From: Alteromonadales bacterium alter-6D02
Lineage (GTDB): Bacteria > Pseudomonadota > Gammaproteobacteria > Enterobacterales > Psychrobiaceae
Length of the DNA: 33,033 nucleotides
Direction of reading: 5' to 3'
NCBI GenBank assembly: GCA_002835545.1
Contig: PIZK01000030.1
Location: forward strand, 1 to 33,033
The position numbers were made by a program, and so were the translations under genes. Each line of letters begins with the position of its first letter. Within the stretch, counting starts at the first letter, position 1. Positions 8,802-15,780 of this stretch are shown here, piece after piece. The notes under the pieces were generated by a model, which worked only from the letters and a program-made list of their open reading frames with translations, was not told the DNA's origin and did not search any database.

Positions 8802-10193
8802 ATGTTTGAGAACCTTACCGATCGATTATCCAGTACCCTAAAAAATATTAGTGGTCGCGGTCGCCTAACTGAAGACAATATTAAAGAAACGCTGCGTGAA
8901 GTACGCATGGCGTTATTAGAGGCTGATGTTGCCTTACCTGTAGTTCGTGAGTTTATTAAGAAAGTCAAGGCGCGCGCTGTTGGTACTGAAGTGACTAAAA
9001 GCTTAAGCCCGGGCCAAGTCTTTGTAAAAATTGTTCAGGCTGAGCTTGAAGCGGCGATGGGTGAAGTTAACGAAGCCCTGAATTTAAACGCCCAACCTCC
9101 GGCTGTTATCATGATGGCGGGTCTGCAAGGTGCGGGTAAAACGACCTCTGTTGCAAAACTATCTAAATTTTTACGTGAGCGTGAAAAGAAATCTGTTTTA
9201 GTTGTAAGTGCCGACGTATACCGTCCTGCGGCGATTAAGCAGTTAGAAACCCTTGCTACTGAAGTTGAAGTGGAATTCTTCCCATCTGATATTTCGCAAA
9301 AGCCAGTAGATATCGCTAATGCGGCAATTGCCCACGCGAAAAAGAAATTCATCGATGTTGTCATTTTAGATACCGCGGGTCGTCTACACGTTGATAGCGA
9401 TATGATGGATGAGATCATCGATCTTCACAGTGCGGTTAAACCAGTAGAGACTCTCTTTGTTGTTGATGCAATGACGGGTCAAGATGCGGCAAACACCGCT
9501 AAAGCGTTTAATGAAGCACTACCGCTGACGGGTGTTATCTTAACCAAAACAGACGGTGATGCTCGTGGTGGTGCGGCGTTATCGATTCGTCACATTACTG
9601 GCAAACCAATTAAGTTTTTAGGTGTTGGTGAAAAAACCGATGCTCTAGAGCCTTTCCACCCTGATCGTGTTGCATCACGAATTTTGGGGATGGGTGATGT
9701 TCTTTCTTTAATTGAAGAAGTTGAACGTAAAGTTGATAAAACCAAAGCGGAAAAACTTGCAAAGAAAATTAAGAAAGGCAAAGGCTTTGATTTAGAAGAT
9801 TTCCGTGACCAGCTTGCGCAGATGCGTAACATGGGCGGCATGATGGGCATGATGGATAAATTACCGGGCATGGGTAACGTACCAGACGCTGTTAAAAATC
9901 AAATGGATGATAAAATGACTGTGCGCATGGAAGCTATCATCTCTTCGATGACGCCAGCAGAGCGCGCTCGTCCAGAAATTATTAAAGGGTCTCGTAAGCG
10001 TCGTATCGCTGCGGGTTCAGGTACCCAAATCCAAGACGTTAATAAGTTATTGAAGCAATTTACTCAAATGCAAAAAATGATGAAGAAAATGTCTGGTAAA
10101 GGCGGCATGCAAAAAATGATGCGCGGCATGAAGGGTATGTTACCACCTGGTATGGGTGGTGGCGGTGGTTTTGGTGGTATGCCACCGAGATAA
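8802..10193 (+). CDS. ffh: Signal recognition particle GTPase Ffh
   Basis: Protein part of the signal recognition particle. It binds 4.5S RNA and signal sequences of nascent membrane proteins and docks to FtsY. The 463-residue protein has the N-domain four-helix bundle (1-90), a G domain with P-loop GLQGAGKTT (107-115), DTAGR and TKTDGDARGG, and a methionine-rich M domain from about 330 (MRNMGGMMGMMDKLPGM, then QMQKMMKKMSGKGG). It ends in a Gly-rich tail as usual in proteobacteria. It has its own terminator, so the accessory genes downstream are not simply read through. rpsP, often next in gammaproteobacteria, is 8 kb away here. Confidence 0.98.
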   Translation: MFENLTDRLSSTLKNISGRGRLTEDNIKETLREVRMALLEADVALPVVREFIKKVKARAVGTEVTKSLSPGQVFVKIVQAELEAAMGEVNEALNLNAQPPAVIMMAGLQGAGKTTSVAKLSKFLREREKKSVLVVSADVYRPAAIKQLETLATEVEVEFFPSDISQKPVDIANAAIAHAKKKFIDVVILDTAGRLHVDSDMMDEIIDLHSAVKPVETLFVVDAMTGQDAANTAKAFNEALPLTGVILTKTDGDARGGAALSIRHITGKPIKFLGVGEKTDALEPFHPDRVASRILGMGDVLSLIEEVERKVDKTKAEKLAKKIKKGKGFDLEDFRDQLAQMRNMGGMMGMMDKLPGMGNVPDAVKNQMDDKMTVRMEAIISSMTPAERARPEIIKGSRKRRIAAGSGTQIQDVNKLLKQFTQMQKMMKKMSGKGGMQKMMRGMKGMLPPGMGGGGGFGGMPPR

Positions 10194-10216
10194 ACACGTC
10201 CTTTAGCTGTACTATT

Positions 10217-10247
10217 AAAAGCCCTGTCTTTAGCGCAGGGTTTTTTT
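10217..10247 (+). terminator. Intrinsic terminator of ffh
   Basis: The stem CCCTG (10222-10226) / CAGGG (10236-10240), extended by A-T pairs, is followed by seven T. It lies 24 bases after the ffh stop. Confidence 0.85.
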
Positions 10248-10286
10248 ATGCAATGAATAGTCAAGGTGCCAAATAAACAAGTCGCT

Positions 10287-12134
10287 ATGCAGTATATCTA
10301 TGAAAATTATTGTTTTGATCAAGAAAGTCTAACTCTTTATCACAACAACCAGCCCAAGGCTTTAAAAAGTAACGAAGCCAAATTGCTGGCTCTATTTCTC
10401 GAAAATCAAGATAAAATTCTAAGTAAAGAGCACATCCTAAGCCAAGTCTGGGGTGAACAAGTCGTCTCGGAACAAGTTGTCTTTCAAAATATTAGTCAAT
10501 TACGACAGTTGTTTGGCCGTGATGCGATCAAAACTTTTTCAAAAAAAGGTTATCAATGGCAACGGCCCTTTGAGCTGGCCGCCTTACAAGATAAGTCGAG
10601 TGTAACAACCAGTGAAACTACTGGGGTACCGAAGTCTTCATATGTATTTTTAAGTGCATGCATTGCAGTTGTGCTGGTGGCTTTATTGGTTTATTTCACA
10701 GACAACGAGCAACTCGCATCAGAGCACAACAGCCGAGTTTATTTGATCCCTTTCTCTATACAGGACGATACTGAAGCAACTCAACTGGACCACTTTAATC
10801 GGCAGATGCATCAGCATAATGCTAGCGGTGGTGAACTAAAAGGGAGCTCTTCTATTAACACCCGTATGTTGTTTACTTACCCTGAGGAAAGTAGACAAGC
10901 AATGAGCGTGGGTACAAATGTTATACTCCTATCAGGTTTCTTATACACGCATGATGGCCAAATGAGTATTGAATATAAACTATTCGGTCATCATAGAAAT
11001 TGGTCTGGCTATTTAACTGCTCCTGATCAGCGGTCTTTAGTTTCATCGCTTAAAGCCACAGTCGAAGCTATTGAGCAAGCTAATTTACTTAATGAGCCTA
11101 ATTCGGCGCTTGTCAGTTCGAAGTTAAATTTACTGTTAGCGCAACAGCCTGAAAATATGTCTGTGGTGCATCAATTATTATTGCAACAGGTTAAGGAACA
11201 AAATTATGATGTCGCGAACGCATTGGCAGAAAAGCTAATTCAGTTAGCAGGGAATAAAGCCGCTTCACCCTATCGAGCATTGGGCCTGTACGTAAAAGGC
11301 GCTATTTATCATCAACAGCAAAAGTTTATTCAAGCGAAAAAGTTTTATAATCACGCTTTAGACCTCGCGCCACAAAAGCAGTTTGTCGAGGTAAGACATA
11401 AAATAGAGCTATCTTTGGCCTGGCTTGCGTATGCCCAGCACACGCCTAAACGCATGCAGCAGCATATTGAAAATGCCGCAAAATACGCACAACAGAAAAA
11501 GGCTGTTTTAGCACATGCTAGTGCCTATACGACAGGCTCCATTTTATCTCATAAACTAGGCGATGTTGTAAATCGTTATCAATATTTGAATACAGCAAAA
11601 TCGTTATTGCTAACTCATCAGGTATCGCAAGCACACTCTGCTGTCATTCATTATCACTTAGGGCTTTTTGCTCCAAGTAAAGCCGAGGCTGAATCATATT
11701 ATCTAAAGGTATTGGGTTTACCTAAATTAAATAAATACCAGTGGATTTATGAAAGTGCCACGGAAGAGTTAATGAGCTGGTATATTGATAAGTCACGTTG
11801 GCAAGAAGCTTTCGCGTTATTTGAGTTGTTGCCGCAAGACAGCTTTAACTTAATTCAACAGGCGAGGTTATTGCGTGCTAAGCAGGATAATATCGCTGCC
11901 ATCGCTCTAGCCAAACGAGCATTTGAGCAGGCTCGATTAAACTATGAATACAACAATGCACTCCATGGTGCATTATTGCTTTTCCAGTTACAAGGCTATA
12001 TGAACGATCCAAATACCCCAGATTACCAAGATTACATTAAGCGACATGCGTCAGCGTTTTGGTTGGAAAAACATAAAGCAGAGTTAACTGAGCTTGGATA
12101 CTTTGATGGTACAAGCCATCAAAGTATCAGTTAA
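10287..12134 (+). CDS. Membrane-anchored winged-helix regulator (ToxR/CadC type)
   Basis: Probable one-component transcription regulator. The N-terminal winged-helix domain (about 1-95) resembles OmpR/CadC DNA-binding domains, with a LLALFLENQDKILSKEHIL helix and a wing ending near FSKKGYQW. One membrane helix follows (about 119-139, SYVFLSACIAVVLVALLVYF). A periplasmic part of about 475 residues has helical, TPR-like repeats after residue 270. The longest frame starts at a GTG at 10266 without a clear ribosome-binding site. The in-frame ATG at 10287 (615 residues) places the domain start where the family normally begins; both starts are weak. The ligand and targets are unknown. Its neighbours are a lipoprotein gene (convergent) and an iron-uptake locus. 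Confidence 0.8.
   Translation: MQYIYENYCFDQESLTLYHNNQPKALKSNEAKLLALFLENQDKILSKEHILSQVWGEQVVSEQVVFQNISQLRQLFGRDAIKTFSKKGYQWQRPFELAALQDKSSVTTSETTGVPKSSYVFLSACIAVVLVALLVYFTDNEQLASEHNSRVYLIPFSIQDDTEATQLDHFNRQMHQHNASGGELKGSSSINTRMLFTYPEESRQAMSVGTNVILLSGFLYTHDGQMSIEYKLFGHHRNWSGYLTAPDQRSLVSSLKATVEAIEQANLLNEPNSALVSSKLNLLLAQQPENMSVVHQLLLQQVKEQNYDVANALAEKLIQLAGNKAASPYRALGLYVKGAIYHQQQKFIQAKKFYNHALDLAPQKQFVEVRHKIELSLAWLAYAQHTPKRMQQHIENAAKYAQQKKAVLAHASAYTTGSILSHKLGDVVNRYQYLNTAKSLLLTHQVSQAHSAVIHYHLGLFAPSKAEAESYYLKVLGLPKLNKYQWIYESATEELMSWYIDKSRWQEAFALFELLPQDSFNLIQQARLLRAKQDNIAAIALAKRAFEQARLNYEYNNALHGALLLFQLQGYMNDPNTPDYQDYIKRHASAFWLEKHKAELTELGYFDGTSHQSIS
12097..12128. terminator. 13-bp perfect hairpin at the end of the regulator gene
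   Basis: GATACTTTGATGG (12097-12109) pairs perfectly with CCATCAAAGTATC (12116-12128) around TACAAG. It lies in the last codons of the regulator gene, just before its TAA and before the convergent lipoprotein stop at 12143. The plus-strand T-run (GTTTTT) is about 10 bases away, so it is an atypical terminator or an mRNA 3'-end stabiliser. Confidence 0.6.
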
Positions 12135-12142
12135 TTACGTTT

Positions 12143-13258
12143 TTAGCCTTTTAAGCTTTGCAAAAGGTGATGGTAATTTAAACTTTCGCCCATTTTTAAT
12201 TTACTTACTATGAAATTAGGTTGGGTTTGCCCAATCGCGAGCTCGAGACGTCTAAGCGGCTCGTTGGCATGCTCACAGCCTAATGTCCAAGTACCATAGC
12301 CCCAAGGAACAAATATTTTGCAGCCGAGATCCTCTGCTGCTTTTATTGCATCCTCTGGTGACATATGAACGCTACGCTTTCCTTCATGATAAGCAATGAT
12401 CGGCATTAAACAAACATCCATCGCACCGACTTGTTTTCTGATATCTTTAAACACATCGCTATAACCAGTGTCACCGGCAAAGTACACTTTATATTGGCCG
12501 TCATCGAGCATCCAACTTCCCCATAAGCTTTCATTGGCATCAAGTACTCCTCTTGCAGAGTTATGGTTACTAGGTAAAAAATGAACGCTGGTTTGGTTGT
12601 GTTGTGTTTGAGTATACCAATCCATCTCGGTAATAGGCCCTGATGAGTAATCCACATCTTCACTATTATCTAACGGCAGATATAAATGTGTATTTTGATG
12701 AAACTGGTTTAATGTTGTGTTGCTCAAATGGTCAAAGTGATTATGTGAAATTAACACGCCAGAAACAAAGGGTAGCTGTGAAGCTTTAACAACGGCTTCT
12801 CCCTGACGAACAAAGGAAGGGCTGACTTGTTGACCAAGCCAGCCTAAAAAGCCATCAAATTCATTAAAGACAGGGTCCGTAACGAGTGCGTCGCTATTCA
12901 TTTGTTGGATTAAAAAACTTGCATGGCCCAGCCATGTTAATTCCCCTCTTTTATTTGCATCGAGGTGTATATCTGAATACACCAAGTCTGAGTAATTAAA
13001 CCCGAATGTCTTACTGTATTTGTGCGATGGTACCGGGTCAAAAAGAGCGTGTTTAATGACTTTCTTTTCGTGCGGCTTTAGTAAATCGAGATCGTCATTT
13101 ACATGATGTGGTCCGTTACCCACAAAGTGACTCGGAAATAAATTTTGATAGGGTTTATTGGTTTCTTTCCTGTCAGGGTTTTCCAAACGAGTTACTTGTG
13201 TTCCACATCCGGTTAAAATCGTTAGAGTCATTATCGTTAGTAGTGTTTTGTGTTTCAT
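12143..13258 (-). CDS. Metallo-beta-lactamase-fold lipoprotein (NAPE-PLD/UlaG-like)
   Basis: A predicted lipid-anchored hydrolase of 371 residues. The signal peptide MKHKTLLTIMTLTILTGC has a lipobox with lipidated C18. The fold is marked by TWLGHASFLI, the metal motif H172-N-H174-F-D176-H177, NHNSARG with H232, GDTGYSD with D263, and SVHMSPEDA with H298. This arrangement is that of the NAPE-phospholipase D-like/UlaG-like branch. The late IHWGTF-type motif that supplies another metal ligand in that branch reads VPWGYGTW, so one ligand may be missing or replaced. The substrate is unknown. It is a single gene convergent with the regulator gene. Confidence 0.82.
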   Translation of the reverse strand: MKHKTLLTIMTLTILTGCGTQVTRLENPDRKETNKPYQNLFPSHFVGNGPHHVNDDLDLLKPHEKKVIKHALFDPVPSHKYSKTFGFNYSDLVYSDIHLDANKRGELTWLGHASFLIQQMNSDALVTDPVFNEFDGFLGWLGQQVSPSFVRQGEAVVKASQLPFVSGVLISHNHFDHLSNTTLNQFHQNTHLYLPLDNSEDVDYSSGPITEMDWYTQTQHNQTSVHFLPSNHNSARGVLDANESLWGSWMLDDGQYKVYFAGDTGYSDVFKDIRKQVGAMDVCLMPIIAYHEGKRSVHMSPEDAIKAAEDLGCKIFVPWGYGTWTLGCEHANEPLRRLELAIGQTQPNFIVSKLKMGESLNYHHLLQSLKG

Positions 13259-13439
13259 AAAAATGTATTCTCAATTCAGTGTTTTCAACATGCTAATCTA
13301 TCGACTGTTATGAGTCTTATCGAAAATTTATTTTTTATGAATAGAAAATAAATAGAAAAATAATTACTTGTAAATCAGTATTTTATGTGGGCTTTCATGT
13401 GAGTTTTGTGTGGTCTAAAATCTGCCGGGGCACTGATTA

Positions 13440-13464
13440 AAGGGGACTAAAGCTTAGTCCCCTT
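13440..13464 (-). terminator. Hairpin after the PepSY gene
   Basis: AAGGGGACTAA (13440-13450) and TTAGTCCCCTT (13454-13464) form an 11-bp perfect stem around AGC. It is 15 bases beyond the PepSY stop on the minus strand. The T-run after it is short (TTT then AAT), so it is a moderately good intrinsic terminator. Confidence 0.7.
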
Positions 13465-13478
13465 GGTTGATATCAAGT

Positions 13479-15092
13479 TTAAATGGTTACTTGTTGAGGT
13501 GTGACATCTTTTACCGTATTAGGTGTTAATGCCCAGATGCTATTTCGCTCGCCATAATAAGCACGCTGTGCCGTCTTATGTGCACTGTAGAAAAATGCCA
13601 TAGCGAAGACTAGAGCAACGATTTCAAAGCCGCCGATAGCGAGGTGTTGCATAAAGCCTAGAGCAGGGATTAATGGCGCAATAACCGAAGTTATTACAAT
13701 GCCCATGCAAATTGTACCCAGTAACTGCTGAATTCGGATCGCACCTAATGCTGCCCCTTTGATAAAACAAAATATAATGGCAGCAAAGAAAATGGCGTAA
13801 TAGAGATAGACATAGCCTTGGTTAATTTGAACCTGCATCAAATAAAACCACTTTGAAGCCAACAGGGCACTGACAAGTGCAAGCACTGAGCCTAAACAAA
13901 TACCAACGGTTAAAGCAGCCATCACTCGATTGGAACGGCTTTGAGTCGTTTGTTTCTGACGACGTTTTTCTAGCCATAGCAAGTTACCGCCATAGAATAA
14001 GAATGCACCTAACAATCCCATCACGAAATAAAGCCAACGCCCGGCTTCACCGCCGTAGTTACCAAAATGTAACGCGAAGAAGCTTTTAACCACAGGGCCA
14101 TAAGGATCACTGTTGTGTTCTTGTGAGAAGACACTTGAGTAAGTCACCTTTAACGTATAGGGGTGAAGCATAATATAGTCGGCGTCTTGCCCACGCTTCA
14201 TTACGTCAGGATTGGTCACTTGCACGCCTAACTGCGGTGCTTTACTGTTTAAGCGAGAGAACTCCATACTCTTTATTTGGTAGCCTTGAGCAAGTTGGTT
14301 AACCTCTTTAATGTATTTATCGACAGGGTGTAGATTGTTAACACTATAAGCAACTTCAGCTTTTGCTTGACGCTCAAATAAAGGCTTATCACCGTAGGCA
14401 AGACCTAACCCGCCATAAAAAACATCGTGAAAAGAGAACACGATAACAGTCCAAGCGATGATAAGGTGAAAAGGCAAACTGATTATGCCCACTAAGTTAT
14501 GACTATCAAGCCAAAAACGACTCGCTCCTTTATTACTTCTTAATGCGAAGAAATTCTTAACTAGCGTCGGCAATAAGAAAATAACCCCTGAAACCAGTGC
14601 TAGAAAGTAAAGCACAGCGGCAATACCTAAAATAATCACACCAAGATCTTCATGACCCACTTCACCGATGATACCAGCAGTGCGGTGTAATAAATCGATT
14701 AAGTTGCCTAGTTCGTTGGGCGTGGCTAATTGTGTTACTAACTCGTCTTGTTGAGTTAATGTCGCATGATTAAGGCTATCATCTAAACGCAGACCACGGC
14801 CGCCTCCAGATTCATACCATGTTAAAGGAGATGCTTGTTGATGAAAGTTTAGCGTGAAACCATCAGCAGCTTTTTGATGCTTAGCGGTTACTTGCTCAAT
14901 TAAGGCATCATACTTTTCAACCTCTATGGGAGCTAAATATTCGCTAGTGGGTGTCGCCCACTGGGTTATCTCAGGCTTAAATACGGTGAGAGAGCCCGCG
15001 TAAAAGCCAATAAACAACACGAGACCAGCCACAATACCGGTCCACGTATGGACTGACTGGTAAGTTCTTAAGATATCGCCGCGGATTCTCAT
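13479..15092 (-). CDS. PepSY-associated membrane protein, iron-uptake linked
   Basis: A multi-helix inner-membrane protein of 537 residues, family COG3182 (PepSY-associated TM helix). These proteins sit beside siderophore receptors and are thought to reduce ferric siderophores in or near the periplasm. Membrane segments carry histidines likely to bind haem: HTWTGIVAGLVLF near the N-terminus, HRTAGIIGEVGHED, and HNLVGIISLPFHLIIAWTVI. A periplasmic PepSY-like part lies between helices (LHPVDKYIKEVNQLAQ). Extra C-terminal helices extend it beyond the minimal family size. The long frame starts at a GTG at 15101, but the ATG at 15092 overlaps the upstream gene's TGA (ATGA) and is the better start. 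It is last gene of the three-gene minus-strand operon. Confidence 0.88.
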   Translation of the reverse strand: MRIRGDILRTYQSVHTWTGIVAGLVLFIGFYAGSLTVFKPEITQWATPTSEYLAPIEVEKYDALIEQVTAKHQKAADGFTLNFHQQASPLTWYESGGGRGLRLDDSLNHATLTQQDELVTQLATPNELGNLIDLLHRTAGIIGEVGHEDLGVIILGIAAVLYFLALVSGVIFLLPTLVKNFFALRSNKGASRFWLDSHNLVGIISLPFHLIIAWTVIVFSFHDVFYGGLGLAYGDKPLFERQAKAEVAYSVNNLHPVDKYIKEVNQLAQGYQIKSMEFSRLNSKAPQLGVQVTNPDVMKRGQDADYIMLHPYTLKVTYSSVFSQEHNSDPYGPVVKSFFALHFGNYGGEAGRWLYFVMGLLGAFLFYGGNLLWLEKRRQKQTTQSRSNRVMAALTVGICLGSVLALVSALLASKWFYLMQVQINQGYVYLYYAIFFAAIIFCFIKGAALGAIRIQQLLGTICMGIVITSVIAPLIPALGFMQHLAIGGFEIVALVFAMAFFYSAHKTAQRAYYGERNSIWALTPNTVKDVTPQQVTI

Positions 15093-15388
15093 AGGTACCA
15101 CCGTAATGTAAGGAAGATAGAATAAGCAACGATATTAGCTGCTGATAAATAGAGGAATGCTTTTTTGCCTGTTTTAAATAAGAAACTAAAGCTTAAGACC
15201 AGTAACCAGATAGGACTAATGATCCACATGTTAAATTGCGTTTTCATTGATGGTTCGATTCCACCGGGCCCATACCAAGCGAAAATAGAAGCAAAGGCAA
15301 ACGCTAATGAGAGCCCCAAAATACTGCCTGATAAGGTTTTAGACCACCAATGGGGTTGGATTTTTTGATCGGCGCTTAAACGAGTCAT
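15089..15388 (-). CDS. Small three-helix membrane protein in iron-uptake operon
   Basis: A 99-residue protein with three hydrophobic helices: SILGLSLAFAFASIFAW, MWIISPIWLLVLSFSFLF, then AFLYLSAANIVAYSIFL. The FLFKTGKKAFLYL signature resembles small proteins commonly found between DUF3325 and PepSY genes in siderophore loci; the exact family is not assigned. Its start overlaps the preceding stop by one base (TGATG), and its stop overlaps the PepSY start by four, so all three genes are translationally coupled. The function is probably accessory to the PepSY reductase, by context only. Confidence 0.8.
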   Translation of the reverse strand: MTRLSADQKIQPHWWSKTLSGSILGLSLAFAFASIFAWYGPGGIEPSMKTQFNMWIISPIWLLVLSFSFLFKTGKKAFLYLSAANIVAYSIFLTLRWYL

Positions 15389-15651
15389 CAGTTGGCCTCC
15401 GTGCGTTTGAGTAAGCTAAGCAATGGAATAATGGTTAACGCCATTGCACTGGTAAATACCCAAATGAAAAAAGCAACCGCTCCTGAAAAGAGTTGCAACC
15501 AAAGTGCAAAAGAAATCAACATCAGGGAAATACCGCTGTATGCCCACTTAGCGACGAGCTTTGTAGCTATTAAACGTTGATTTTTATTACTAAGGTAAGT
15601 TAAGCCAGCACCAATAACAGTGAGCAAGATGGCTAAAAACTGAAGTGTCAC
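15388..15651 (-). CDS. DUF3325-like small membrane protein
   Basis: The first gene of the iron operon, 87 residues with three membrane helices (LQFLAILLTVIGAGLTYL, then ISLMLISFALWLQLF, and AVAFFIWVFTSAMALTII). Size, helix pattern and place match DUF3325 proteins of siderophore loci. The open frame extends to 15765, but that extension would cross the Fur box and both promoters. The GTG at 15651 follows AAGGA by 7 bases, and the protein then starts MTLQFLA as in the family. It is divergent from the TonB receptor and so probably iron-repressed. Confidence 0.78.
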   Translation of the reverse strand: MTLQFLAILLTVIGAGLTYLSNKNQRLIATKLVAKWAYSGISLMLISFALWLQLFSGAVAFFIWVFTSAMALTIIPLLSLLKRTEAN

Positions 15652-15686
15652 AATAGTGTCCTTATTGGTTGTGATATTTTTTTGTA

Positions 15687-15715
15687 ATTGTAGTGTTAAT
15701 GATAACGATTTGCAA
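15687..15715 (-). promoter_or_regulatory. Promoter of the DUF3325-PepSY operon
   Basis: Minus strand TTGCAA (15710-15715), 17-base spacer, TACAAT (15687-15692), close to the sigma-70 consensus at ideal spacing. The Fur-like box lies in the spacer. The GTG start is 36 bases downstream of the -10. Confidence 0.65.
15695..15713. promoter_or_regulatory. Fur box between divergent iron genes
   Basis: The 19-mer GTTAATGATAACGATTTGC matches the Fur consensus (GATAATGATAATCATTATC) at 14 of 19 positions. It sits within the spacer of the minus-strand promoter and just upstream of the -35 of the receptor promoter. One Fur dimer pair could therefore shut both directions when iron is plentiful. Confidence 0.75.
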
Positions 15716-15744
15716 TTGTGCTTATCTTTTATTTGATGTAGATT
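15716..15744 (+). promoter_or_regulatory. Promoter of the TonB-dependent receptor
   Basis: TTGTGC (15716-15721), 17-base spacer, TAGATT (15739-15744). A start of transcription near 15751 would leave a leader of about 30 bases with the ribosome-binding site AGGA before ATG 15781. This excludes the longer reading that begins at 15745. Confidence 0.55.
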
Positions 15745-15780
15745 ATGCGCAAATTTTTTGAACAACGGATACAGGAAGTT

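Noticed and set aside
15652-15765. 38-residue extension of the DUF3325-like gene
   Set aside because: It would be translated from the promoter and Fur-box region; the GTG at 15651 has AAGGA and gives the family N-terminus.
15745-15780. Longer N-terminus for the TonB receptor
   Set aside because: It would place 12 polar residues before the signal peptide and start upstream of the probable transcription start; ATG 15781 has a proper ribosome-binding site.
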